From Acidobacteriota bacterium (GTDB taxonomy: Bacteria; Acidobacteriota; Terriglobia; Terriglobales; Acidobacteriaceae): 12,959 nucleotides of DNA. A program made the translations under genes and the position numbers. Below, in pieces: positions 7,553-12,959 of the stretch (its first letter is position 1; each line of letters starts with the position of its first letter). The notes beneath the pieces were generated by a model, which searched no databases, was not told the origin of the DNA, and saw only the letters and a list, made by a program, of their open reading frames with translations. The DNA lies in the NCBI GenBank assembly GCA_021799405.1, contig JAJZAL010000152.1, forward strand, positions 1 through 12,959. The letters are read 5' to 3'.

Positions 7553-9202
7553 ATGTTTTGTGGAAATTGTGGAACTCAGATTGCCGAGGGAAGACGATTT
7601 TGTGGAAGCTGCGGTGCGCCTTTACGAGCTGCAGCCGCTTCAGATGCGGCAGCGGGAACCGCGACTGCGGCTGCGGCCCCACCGCCCGTAAGTGTGGCCG
7701 CCACACCCGTCAAAGTGCGCGCGCCATGGTCCCCAGCGAAAAAGATCATTGTCGGAGTATTGGCTCTCATTGTCGCCGCTACAGCCGGAGCCGGCTGGTG
7801 GTGGTTCCATCGTCCCGCGCCAGCCTACCATGTGCAGGACCCTGGAATTTATCCCTTTCGAACCCCGACCGCGGATGGAAAGATTGGGAAGTGGGGCTTC
7901 ATCGACGCCGACGGCAAGGTTCTCATCCAGCCGGAGTGGGATGAGTATGCGGCTGGTTCTGTTTTGGGCCAGCCGATTGCTTTCAGCGAAGGCCTCTGCG
8001 GGGTTCTGAAGGGTGGCAAGTGGGGTTATATCGATACCGGCGGACGCCTGGTGATACCCAACCAGTTCGATTCGGCAGGCTCTTTTATCGGAGGACTTGC
8101 AGTAGTCGTATTGGGTAACAAGGACGGCTACATTGACAAAACAGGGCACTATGCGATCAACCCGCAGTTTGACCAAGCCAGCCACTTCCATGAAGGACTG
8201 GCAGCGGTACTGTCCGCAGGTCTTTGGGGATTTATTAACAGGGCGGGAGTCTATGCGATAAAACCCCGCTTCCAGGCTGCCGATCACGACGGATTTTCGG
8301 ACGGTCTGGCGGGAGCTTGTCTCGGTCAGTGCGGGTATATCGACAGCAACGGAACTTTCGCGATCAGGCCCCAGTTTGACTCTGAGTCCACCTTTTCCGA
8401 GAGTCTGGCAGCGGTTCAGATCAACAACAAGTGGGGCTACATCAACACATCCGGCAATATCGTCATCAATCCCCAATTCGATGCCGCAACCATGTTTTCC
8501 GGTGGTCTTGCCGTTGTTTCCGTGTCCGGAAATCAAGGAGTAATCAATAAGGCAGGCAAATATGTTGTGAATCCGGGGCAATACAACATCCAGCCGAGAG
8601 AAGGCGACCTTCAGCCAGTAACCACCAGCGACGGAATGGGGTTGATATCCAGAGATGGTAAGTGGGTAGTGAAGCCGTCCAAAGCCCTCACCGGCATTCC
8701 GGTGATCTATGGCAAGGTGTTCATTGGAACCATCGGTGGGCAACTTGTTCCTATCTCCACGTCGGGCAAAGTGCTGGCCGGTTGGTACAAAGGAGCGATG
8801 CTGGATACGCTGGCCGAGGACCTCCCTAACGAAGCAAGCGCGCTCAACTCGATGATGGCCTTGGTAAACGCCGAGACCAGCTATTCGAATACCTTTCCCA
8901 CAGTTGGCTTTGCCTCGTCTCTGATCGCGCTGGGGCCGGCAACGAACGGCAATCCCGACGAGAAGCATGCCGGTCTCATCGCTGCAGCTCTGGCGACGGG
9001 TGCCGAAAACAACTATCAATTCTCTCTCACAATTCCTCCGGGCACAGCCACTGGCGGCACAAACTTCAATTACCAACTTACGGCCACGCCGTTCCCTGGA
9101 CACGCAGGACGAATCTTTTGTGCTGATTCAACTGGAAAAATTCGCTACGCGATACTGGGAGAGAGCTGCACCGCCTCCTCCCCAGTCATTCCGTCTTCGT
9201 AG
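7553..9202 (+). CDS. Zinc-ribbon, WG-repeat protein with pilin-like C-terminus
   Basis: Seen: 549 residues from an ATG preceded by AAAGGAG (7534-7540). A zinc ribbon (Cys3, 6, 17, 20) is followed by an Ala/Pro-rich linker and one membrane helix at about 65-86 ending in WWW. Residues about 113-414 are WG repeats (KWGFID, KWGYID, KDGYID, LWGFIN, QCGYID, KWGYIN, with weaker last ones), each with a paired (I/V)(N/K/R/Q)PxF strand. Residues about 427-538 (ALNSMMALVNAETSYSNTF, HAGLIAAALATG, YQLTATPFPG, GRIFCADSTGKIRYA) match the globular part of the pilin-like proteins common in Acidobacteriota, but without the usual N-terminal prepilin helix. Inferred: a type II-like membrane topology, with the ribbon inside and the WG propeller plus pilin-like head outside. 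It follows the membrane gene by 24 bases and precedes the next by 18, so it is probably co-transcribed. WG repeats are thought to bind ligands or proteins; the partner is unknown. Confidence 0.8.
   Translation: MFCGNCGTQIAEGRRFCGSCGAPLRAAAASDAAAGTATAAAAPPPVSVAATPVKVRAPWSPAKKIIVGVLALIVAATAGAGWWWFHRPAPAYHVQDPGIYPFRTPTADGKIGKWGFIDADGKVLIQPEWDEYAAGSVLGQPIAFSEGLCGVLKGGKWGYIDTGGRLVIPNQFDSAGSFIGGLAVVVLGNKDGYIDKTGHYAINPQFDQASHFHEGLAAVLSAGLWGFINRAGVYAIKPRFQAADHDGFSDGLAGACLGQCGYIDSNGTFAIRPQFDSESTFSESLAAVQINNKWGYINTSGNIVINPQFDAATMFSGGLAVVSVSGNQGVINKAGKYVVNPGQYNIQPREGDLQPVTTSDGMGLISRDGKWVVKPSKALTGIPVIYGKVFIGTIGGQLVPISTSGKVLAGWYKGAMLDTLAEDLPNEASALNSMMALVNAETSYSNTFPTVGFASSLIALGPATNGNPDEKHAGLIAAALATGAENNYQFSLTIPPGTATGGTNFNYQLTATPFPGHAGRIFCADSTGKIRYAILGESCTASSPVIPSS
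7889..8794 (+). repeat. WG (beta) repeats, six clear and two weak
   Basis: About eight units of roughly 35-45 residues. Six are clear: KWGFID, KWGYID, KDGYID, LWGFIN, QCGYID and KWGYIN, each followed by a Gly turn and a strand such as VLIQP, LVIPN or YAINP. The last two (NQGVIN and MGLISRDGKW) have lost the Trp at the usual place. The protein evidence is strong; DNA-level similarity between units is low, so this is not a recent tandem expansion. Confidence 0.75.
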
Positions 9203-9207
9203 CATGT

Positions 9208-9213
9208 GGGAGG
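9208..9213 (+). promoter_or_regulatory. Shine-Dalgarno fixing the start of the TonB_C protein
   Basis: GGGAGG lies seven bases before ATG 9221. The reading frame extends to a GTG at 9206, but that codon overlaps this site and would add only five residues, so ATG 9221 is preferred. Confidence 0.7.
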
Positions 9214-9220
9214 TCGTTTT

Positions 9221-10459
9221 ATGAACAGAACTGCGCTATCACACGGTCGATTCTGCCGGGGTTGGTGTCAGATGCTGGTTGCCACCCTTCTGCTTGCAGC
9301 CACGACGATCTTTGGAACGCCTCACGTTCGGAGTCAGCAGGTGGGTCTTCCAAAGCTCACTCTCTCGCAGATAGAAGGCTTGATCGTGCATGGTGTGCCC
9401 GATTCAACCCTAGGTGCACAGATCGAACGGCGAGGAATCTCGTTTGCGCCTACTCCGGCTATCCGTCAATCGCTGCGTGCTACAGGAGCCGGACCATCGA
9501 CATTGACGGCAATTGAGTCGTTCAACTCGGAGACGCCTACGGCGAAAGGTCTCAGCGGTAGTTCGGGACCTATGAGGAAGCAACCAGATCTCGCAACACC
9601 ACCCGCCTCCTCACAGCCATCGACAAGCGCTCCACCACCGGCGTCCACTCAGTGGTTCAAACCGCTCTCCGGCGACGAAGGGCAATATGTCGTCCGAATC
9701 TCTTCCGGGCGGTATATAGCCGCAGGGAAGGTCAGCTTCCGGCTTTATGTCCAGCCCATCGGGGGATCGGAAAGCGAAAGCCTCTATCTCGGCGACTCCG
9801 AAGGAGAGGACAACGAAGGAAGCTTCAATGTCTGGCTCAACGGCGTTGACAGCAACTATATTCATTGCGCGGGTAAAGGATACCCGTGCAGGTTATTTCC
9901 TGGGATGCCAACCTACATCAATGTGGAGGTCGACAGGCCAAGCGGCATCAATACCTTCGCGTTTGCGTTGAAGATCGCTCCGGGCGGCGGGGCATGGATA
10001 ACGTACGATTTCGCACAGATACCTGTCTATGCAGAATTTGTGGCTGGCGTCGCGGCAGCAGGGGCAGAGGGTATTAGCACTGTGAACCCGTCGGCGGAGC
10101 AAGGGAGCGGGGACACTAGCTCCTCAAACCAAACATCCCGCAGTTCTGTTGGAGCGCACGATTCCAGATATCCGATAGTTCCCAACGAAGAAATGGCCAC
10201 AAGAAGAATTGCGGGGGCATCCCCGATCTATCCGCCCATCGCCAAAGCAGCTGGCATTTCGGGGACAGTCGTCCTGGACGCCATCATCTCGGAGTCGGGC
10301 TCGGTAGAAAAGGTTCGCGTTATCTCCGGTCCCTCCATGCTTCAGGCATCCGCACTGGATGCCGTGAGGACGTGGCAATACAAACCTTACCTGATTAATA
10401 ACGAGCCAGTTGAGGTGGAAACAACCGTTCATCTGACATTCAGCCTTGGGCCTCGCTAG
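9221..10459 (+). CDS. Secreted protein: LTLSQ domain, beta-rich middle, TonB C-terminal domain
   Basis: Seen: 412 residues from ATG 9221. The N-terminus is basic, followed by a hydrophobic stretch (MLVATLLLAATTIFG), so it is exported or anchored; cleavage may fall before the QQ near residue 40. Residues 46-98 form a compact domain (LTLSQIEGLIVHGVPDS, QIERRGISF, GAGP) shared with the next gene. A low-complexity Pro/Ser/Thr linker follows. Residues about 144-270 are beta-rich and unrecognised, with two Cys in IHCAGKGYPC. Residues about 333-410 are a TonB C-terminal domain (SPIYPPIAKAAGISGTVVL, ALDAVRTWQYKPY). Known: TonB_C binds TonB-dependent receptors in the outer membrane, or acts as a stand-alone periplasmic fold. 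Here there is no typical long Pro-rich TonB spacer and no ExbB/D nearby, so energy transduction is not implied. The gene begins 18 bases after the WG-repeat gene. Confidence 0.8.
   Translation: MNRTALSHGRFCRGWCQMLVATLLLAATTIFGTPHVRSQQVGLPKLTLSQIEGLIVHGVPDSTLGAQIERRGISFAPTPAIRQSLRATGAGPSTLTAIESFNSETPTAKGLSGSSGPMRKQPDLATPPASSQPSTSAPPPASTQWFKPLSGDEGQYVVRISSGRYIAAGKVSFRLYVQPIGGSESESLYLGDSEGEDNEGSFNVWLNGVDSNYIHCAGKGYPCRLFPGMPTYINVEVDRPSGINTFAFALKIAPGGGAWITYDFAQIPVYAEFVAGVAAAGAEGISTVNPSAEQGSGDTSSSNQTSRSSVGAHDSRYPIVPNEEMATRRIAGASPIYPPIAKAAGISGTVVLDAIISESGSVEKVRVISGPSMLQASALDAVRTWQYKPYLINNEPVEVETTVHLTFSLGPR
9356..9517 (+). repeat. LTLSQ domain, copy 1
   Basis: Roughly 53 residues, consensus L-T-x-x-Q-(I/L) ... 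(D/x)-S-T ... Q-(I/V)-x-x-R-G-(I/V)-x-F ... G-A-G-P-x-T-(L/I). Copies 1 and 2, in adjacent genes, share 39 of 53 positions by hand count. I know of comparable short domains in Acidobacteriota paired with PEGA or kinase proteins but do not recall a named family. Confidence 0.7.
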
Positions 10460-10524
10460 CAGTAAGCAGCGAAGGACCGAATTACAGAACAAGTGGATTC
10501 GCTTGATCAAGAGAGAAACGGGTC

Positions 10525-12114
10525 ATGAAAATCGGAGCATTGAAACATCACTGTGTACGCTTGGTTCGGCGGTCCTGGCTGCCTGTGGCGCTGTTGATTG
10601 GCGCTCCTTTGACGCTTCCTGGACCGATTCCAGTATCGGGCCAGCAGACGGCTGTCCAAAACCTAACACTCTCTCAAATAGAAGAACTGGTCATGCACGG
10701 CGTACCCGACTCCACCATGAGCACCCAAATCGAGCGACGTGGAATTTCGTTCTCACCGACTTCGGCCATTCTGGATTCGCTACGTGTAAAAGGAGCTGGC
10801 CCGCTAACGCTCGCGGCAATCTCTAGAGCACACCAACCTGCAGCGTCGAGCCATGAAACCGGCTCCTCGGCGACCGGTCCGCGGCGCGCTCCGAAATTGA
10901 CTCAGGCCCAACTGCAGCACCTCATCCGGATACGTGCTTCCGATGCTTTCATCGCAGAGCAAGTTCAGTCGCGCGGTGTTGGCTTCCCGGCCACAGAAGC
11001 CGAGGTCTCGTCCTTTGGCAACATAGGTGCCGGCCCCCAAACGATTACGGCGCTTCGAGATCTTGTCCAGACAGGAAGTGTTCAGATTCATACGGAGCCG
11101 GGGGCAGCGGTAACTCTTGACGGCAAGGCAGCCGGCCAAGCTGATTCTGCGGGGCTCCTGTCTCTCCAGGACGTTCTTCCCGGTGAACACACTCTGATGC
11201 TCAACAAGGATGGTTTCCACCCCGCACAGCAATCCTTCACTCTCGGCGATCGTGAAGCGCGCCAGCTTTCCGCACCTCTTGCCTGGGCTGGTGGACTCTT
11301 GACTGTATCTGCCCAGCCCGCCTTCGCAGCGGTATCGGTGACCGGACCTGCGTCCTTTTCTGAGGCCCTCAACGCAGTTCGGTGCCCGCCGGGAGCCTAC
11401 ACCGTCACCTTTTCGGCACACGGCTACGTGAATCAGACGCGCACGTTCCAGATCGCCGCCGGCGAGCATCATGCCGAACGGGCACAATTGGAAGTGGACC
11501 CCGCCTATATTGCTGGCCGCCTTGCGGATGCCAACACCAAACTCGGTGTCGGTAATCCTCCCGGAGCGATCGAAGATGCCCACGAGATTCTCAAGTTAAA
11601 TCCAGCAGATGTCAAAGCCGAGGCAATTCTTGCCGAAGCGTCCTTTCAAACTGGAGACATGAATACCTTCGTGAATTCCGGCAATGGGGCCATCCGCAAC
11701 GGGGAAGCCGTCACCGTGATGCTTATGCATGTGCACAACTTTCCGCGCCGAATGGTTCATAGCGCCACCATCACCATATCGAATTCTGGAATCGATGTGG
11801 TCGCGACCCCCGCGATCAAAGGATGCAAAATTCCACCTTCGATCCTCTTCAGTCAGATCACTCAAGCCCAAGTTCAGCGCGACCAGACCGGGGCCATGGA
11901 GCTTCACATCTCTTATCTGTCAAAGCCTCCCGAGAAGACCAGGTTCATCGGATCGCTTCACGACCTGGATTTTGTCGTCGAAGGTTCCGCTGTTGTCAAT
12001 CAACCCGGCACCATTGTCGTTCTCGGCGGTGAAAACACCCCAATCCAATCTTCGCAAAATGCGGCGCAGCTTCTACAGGGGGTCGCTAACCTCATACTCA
12101 CGCTAAAGGGTTAA
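10525..12114 (+). CDS. Secreted PEGA protein with two LTLSQ domains and an unnamed C-terminus
   Basis: Seen: 529 residues. A signal peptide (RRSWLPVALLIGAPLTL) probably ends near VSGQQ at residue 41-42, just as the upstream paralogue ends near SQQ. Residues 47-99 and 125-177 are two copies of the LTLSQ domain; the first is close to the upstream gene's copy, the second much diverged. Residues about 186-255 and 257-324 are PEGA-type domains (PGAAVTLDGKAAG, LPGEHTLMLNKDGF; PPGAYTVTFSAHGYVNQ). Residues about 327-380 look TPR-like (ANTKLGVGNPPGAIEDAHEIL). Residues about 385-529 form an unnamed domain (VTVMLMHVHNFPRR, SGIDVVATPAIKGCKIP). Known: PEGA domains are surface-layer or envelope beta folds, often on signalling proteins. 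Inferred: a partner of the upstream TonB_C protein, sharing a domain by tandem duplication. The ribosome site is modest (AAGAGAGAA, 10509-10517). The gap to the previous gene is 65 bases. Confidence 0.8.
   Translation: MKIGALKHHCVRLVRRSWLPVALLIGAPLTLPGPIPVSGQQTAVQNLTLSQIEELVMHGVPDSTMSTQIERRGISFSPTSAILDSLRVKGAGPLTLAAISRAHQPAASSHETGSSATGPRRAPKLTQAQLQHLIRIRASDAFIAEQVQSRGVGFPATEAEVSSFGNIGAGPQTITALRDLVQTGSVQIHTEPGAAVTLDGKAAGQADSAGLLSLQDVLPGEHTLMLNKDGFHPAQQSFTLGDREARQLSAPLAWAGGLLTVSAQPAFAAVSVTGPASFSEALNAVRCPPGAYTVTFSAHGYVNQTRTFQIAAGEHHAERAQLEVDPAYIAGRLADANTKLGVGNPPGAIEDAHEILKLNPADVKAEAILAEASFQTGDMNTFVNSGNGAIRNGEAVTVMLMHVHNFPRRMVHSATITISNSGIDVVATPAIKGCKIPPSILFSQITQAQVQRDQTGAMELHISYLSKPPEKTRFIGSLHDLDFVVEGSAVVNQPGTIVVLGGENTPIQSSQNAAQLLQGVANLILTLKG
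10663..10824 (+). repeat. LTLSQ domain, copy 2
   Basis: N-terminal domain of the PEGA protein. It is collinear with copy 1 in the upstream gene, including position right after the signal peptide, which suggests that the two gene starts arose by duplication. Confidence 0.7.
10897..11058 (+). repeat. LTLSQ domain, copy 3 (diverged)
   Basis: LTQAQLQHLIRIRASDAF, EQVQSRGVGF and GAGPQTITAL keep the anchor residues L-T, Q, R-G-x-x-F and G-A-G-P-x-T of copies 1 and 2 but little else. It lies between copy 2 and the first PEGA domain. Confidence 0.6.
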
Positions 12115-12126
12115 CCGGGAGGAATT

Positions 12127-12192
12127 GTGAACCTGCTAAAGCTCAGGCAGTTTCGGATGCTGCGAACGATTGCATTTGCTTCGATTATTTGA
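12127..12192 (+). other. Possible 21-codon leader or signal-peptide remnant
   Basis: GGGAGG at 12117-12122 precedes a GTG at 12127 by four bases. It opens a frame of 21 codons rich in basic then hydrophobic residues (LLKLRQFRMLRTIAFASII) and ends with TGA at 12190. It begins 12 bases after the PEGA gene. It resembles the first part of a signal peptide cut short just before the toxin-antitoxin locus, and could be the stump of a further operon gene. This may be chance. Confidence 0.25.
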
Positions 12193-12204
12193 CATGATGA
12201 TCGA
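12181..12204. promoter_or_regulatory. Inverted repeat upstream of the antitoxin gene
   Basis: TCGAT at 12181-12185 and ATCGA at 12200-12204 form a perfect 5-bp inverted repeat with 14 bases between. It lies 12 bases before the antitoxin start and contains TTGACA at 12189-12194. Toxin-antitoxin operons are usually autorepressed through such sites, so this is a candidate operator, but five-base arms are weak evidence. Confidence 0.2.
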
Positions 12205-12216
12205 GAGGTAAACGAG

Positions 12217-12666
12217 ATGTCTCAAATTCTGCTGACCCGCGCACTTCCGACCGAATCAGACGCTTCTCTCGCGAGGGAGAGCAGCCGATTGCTGGCTCGG
12301 CGAATACGTTCCTCTGCTCCAGTGAGCTTTCGTGTTCTCGACGCTTCTAAAGAGGAGACCTTGCGGATTCCTGCTTCCGCAGTCAAGATGCTCGTTCGCA
12401 TTCTGGAGGAGATGGCCCGTGGTAATGCCGTCACCCTGATTCCTGTTCACGCGGAGCTCACGACGCAGGAGGCGGCGGACATGCTGAACATCTCACGACC
12501 TTCGCTGATTCAACTCCTGGACGAAGGCAAGATTGTATATCGAAAGGTCGGCACCCATCGTCGAGTTCGGTTTGAGGCTTTGATGTCCTACAAGCGCGCC
12601 GCCGACGCAGAGCGTCGCGCGGCACTTGCGGAGCTGGCCGCGTATGACCAGGAGATCGGGATCTAA
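12217..12666 (+). CDS. Antitoxin of a PIN-type toxin-antitoxin pair (excisionase-like HTH)
   Basis: Seen: 149 residues from ATG 12217, with GAGAGG (12203-12208) eight bases upstream. Residues about 81-128 form an excisionase/MerR-like winged HTH (LTTQEAADMLNISRPSLIQLL, then KVGTHRRVRFEAL). The N-terminal 75 residues are unlike the HTH and the C-terminus is a charged helix (KRAADAERRAALAELAAYDQ). Known: proteins of this layout occur next to PIN-domain ribonuclease toxins, which they bind and whose operon they repress. The toxin start lies three bases past this gene's stop, as expected for a co-translated pair. Odd: the toxin is cut short by an inserted element, so this antitoxin is probably orphaned. 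Confidence 0.8.
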   Translation: MSQILLTRALPTESDASLARESSRLLARRIRSSAPVSFRVLDASKEETLRIPASAVKMLVRILEEMARGNAVTLIPVHAELTTQEAADMLNISRPSLIQLLDEGKIVYRKVGTHRRVRFEALMSYKRAADAERRAALAELAAYDQEIGI

Positions 12667-12669
12667 ATC

Positions 12670-12837
12670 TTGGCAGCATTCATCGTCTTCTATGATGCGA
12701 ACGTACTCTACCCCGCCGAGCTGCGCAATTTCCTAATGCACCTCGCGTTGACGGGTGTATTTCGCGCTAAGTGGTCCGCAGACGTTCACGAGGAGTGGAT
12801 GAGAAGCCTCTTGGCTAACCGTCCCGATATCACGTGA
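12670..12837 (+). pseudogene. PIN-domain toxin, truncated after 55 codons
   Basis: Seen: from TTG 12670, with AGGAG at 12650-12654, 55 codons follow with the PIN start (FIVFYDANVLYP, with the first catalytic Asp at residue 9) and the family stretch VHEEWMRSLLANRPDIT. A TGA follows at 12835-12837. Known: intact members of this family continue after LANRPDL with an ERTRxLM helix and the remaining PIN acidic residues, for a total of about 180-200 residues. Here no frame continues the family after the break: the plus frame gives ALCKAHLVRRLRW and stops. The lost part must hold the rest of the catalytic site, so the fragment should be inactive. The break coincides with the start of the IS66-like element at 12834. 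Confidence 0.75.
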
Positions 12838-12959
12838 GCGTTATGCAAAGCCCATCTTGTGCGGCGCCTCCGGTGGTAGCACTCTTATGCAATGAGCCGG
12901 CGTCGAGCGGAGGAGTGGGCAAAGTGGCGTGGTTTGGTTTCCGAGCAGGGGCAGAGCGG
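12834..12959 (+). mobile_element. Left end of an IS66-family-like insertion sequence (partial)
   Basis: Seen: toxin similarity ends at 12833 and the next bases are GTGAGCG. Known: IS66-family terminal repeats usually begin GTAAGCG or close to it and make 8-bp target duplications. The reading frame starting at 12892 resembles the N-terminus of the first IS66 accessory protein. The 8-mer TTATGCAA occurs at 12841 and again at 12885, and nested complementary pairs (GCCCA/TGGGC at 12850-12854 and 12916-12920; CCTCC/GGAGG at 12867-12871 and 12909-12913) lie between. Inferred: an IS66-like element in the same orientation as the toxin, with its right end outside the window. Its identity rests on one short terminus and 23 residues. 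Confidence 0.6.
12892..12959 (+). CDS. IS66-type accessory protein, N-terminus only (runs off the edge)
   Basis: From ATG 12892 the frame reads MSRRRAEEWAKWRGLVSEQG and remains open at the window end. The (A/E)EW...L(V/I)xEQ..SG pattern is what I know from the IS66 orf1/TnpA-like accessory proteins, which continue with a C-terminal helix containing FCRERGL. Only 22 complete codons are visible, so the family call is tentative. No clear ribosome site is visible; IS66 orf1 is often poorly supplied with one. Confidence 0.5.
   Translation, partial: MSRRRAEEWAKWRGLVSEQGQS

Noticed and set aside
6784..7944. A 386-codon plus-strand frame
   Set aside because: It overlaps the zinc-ribbon membrane gene and the start of the WG gene in another frame, is rich in Arg/Cys/Trp without motifs, and has no ribosome site. 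It is a shadow frame.
7640..9103. A 487-codon minus-strand frame opposite the WG-repeat gene
   Set aside because: No domain, no ribosome site and biased composition; the plus strand encodes clear WG repeats across the same bases.
12835..12837. Point nonsense mutation as the cause of the short toxin
   Set aside because: No frame after the TGA resembles the rest of a PIN toxin, so this is a junction with foreign sequence, not a single base change.
12834..12959. 5' end of a group II intron (GTGAG start and nested stems)
   Set aside because: The start fits GUGYG poorly, and a frame resembling the IS66 accessory protein begins at 12892, so the IS66 reading explains more. It stays open until the right end is seen.

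Overview
The window looks like a chromosomal accessory stretch from a member of the Acidobacteriota, probably near the Terriglobia/Acidobacteriaceae. This is an inference from gene types, not from a marker gene. It holds a membrane-anchored helix-turn-helix protein with a PD40 beta-propeller, a large Ig-like/kelch lipoprotein, WG repeats, a pilin-like C-terminal domain of a style common in that phylum, PEGA domains, and a PIN-type toxin-antitoxin pair.

Layout. Positions 157-2160 (minus strand) encode a one-component-style regulator: cytoplasmic HTH, one membrane helix, and an extracytoplasmic propeller. It is divergent from a 1345-residue lipoprotein at 2430-6467, which joins Ig-like domains, an alpha/beta-hydrolase (lipase-like) domain and a six-repeat kelch propeller. 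The 269-base gap between them carries four GTC-initiated units spaced exactly 10 bp apart. A 67-residue four-CxxC protein follows at 6519-6722.

Positions 6896-12114 hold four closely spaced plus-strand genes that read as one operon. They are a zinc-ribbon protein with four membrane helices; a zinc-ribbon/single-helix/WG-repeat protein ending in a pilin-like domain; a secreted protein with a new-looking 53-residue helical domain, a beta-rich middle and a TonB C-terminal domain; and a secreted protein with two copies of the same 53-residue domain, two PEGA domains, a short TPR-like part and an unnamed C-terminal domain. Together they suggest an envelope-associated assembly or sensing module. 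Its function cannot be read from sequence alone.

The right end (12217-12959) holds an intact PIN-system antitoxin followed by a toxin gene that breaks off after 55 codons. At the break a new sequence begins GTGAGCG. Fifty-eight bases inside it starts a reading frame resembling the N-terminus of an IS66-family accessory protein (IS66 orf1/TnpA type). The simplest reading is an IS66-like element inserted into the toxin gene, with its right end outside the window.

No rRNA, tRNA, CRISPR array or convincing rho-independent terminator was seen. No gene-free stretch exceeds 300 bases.
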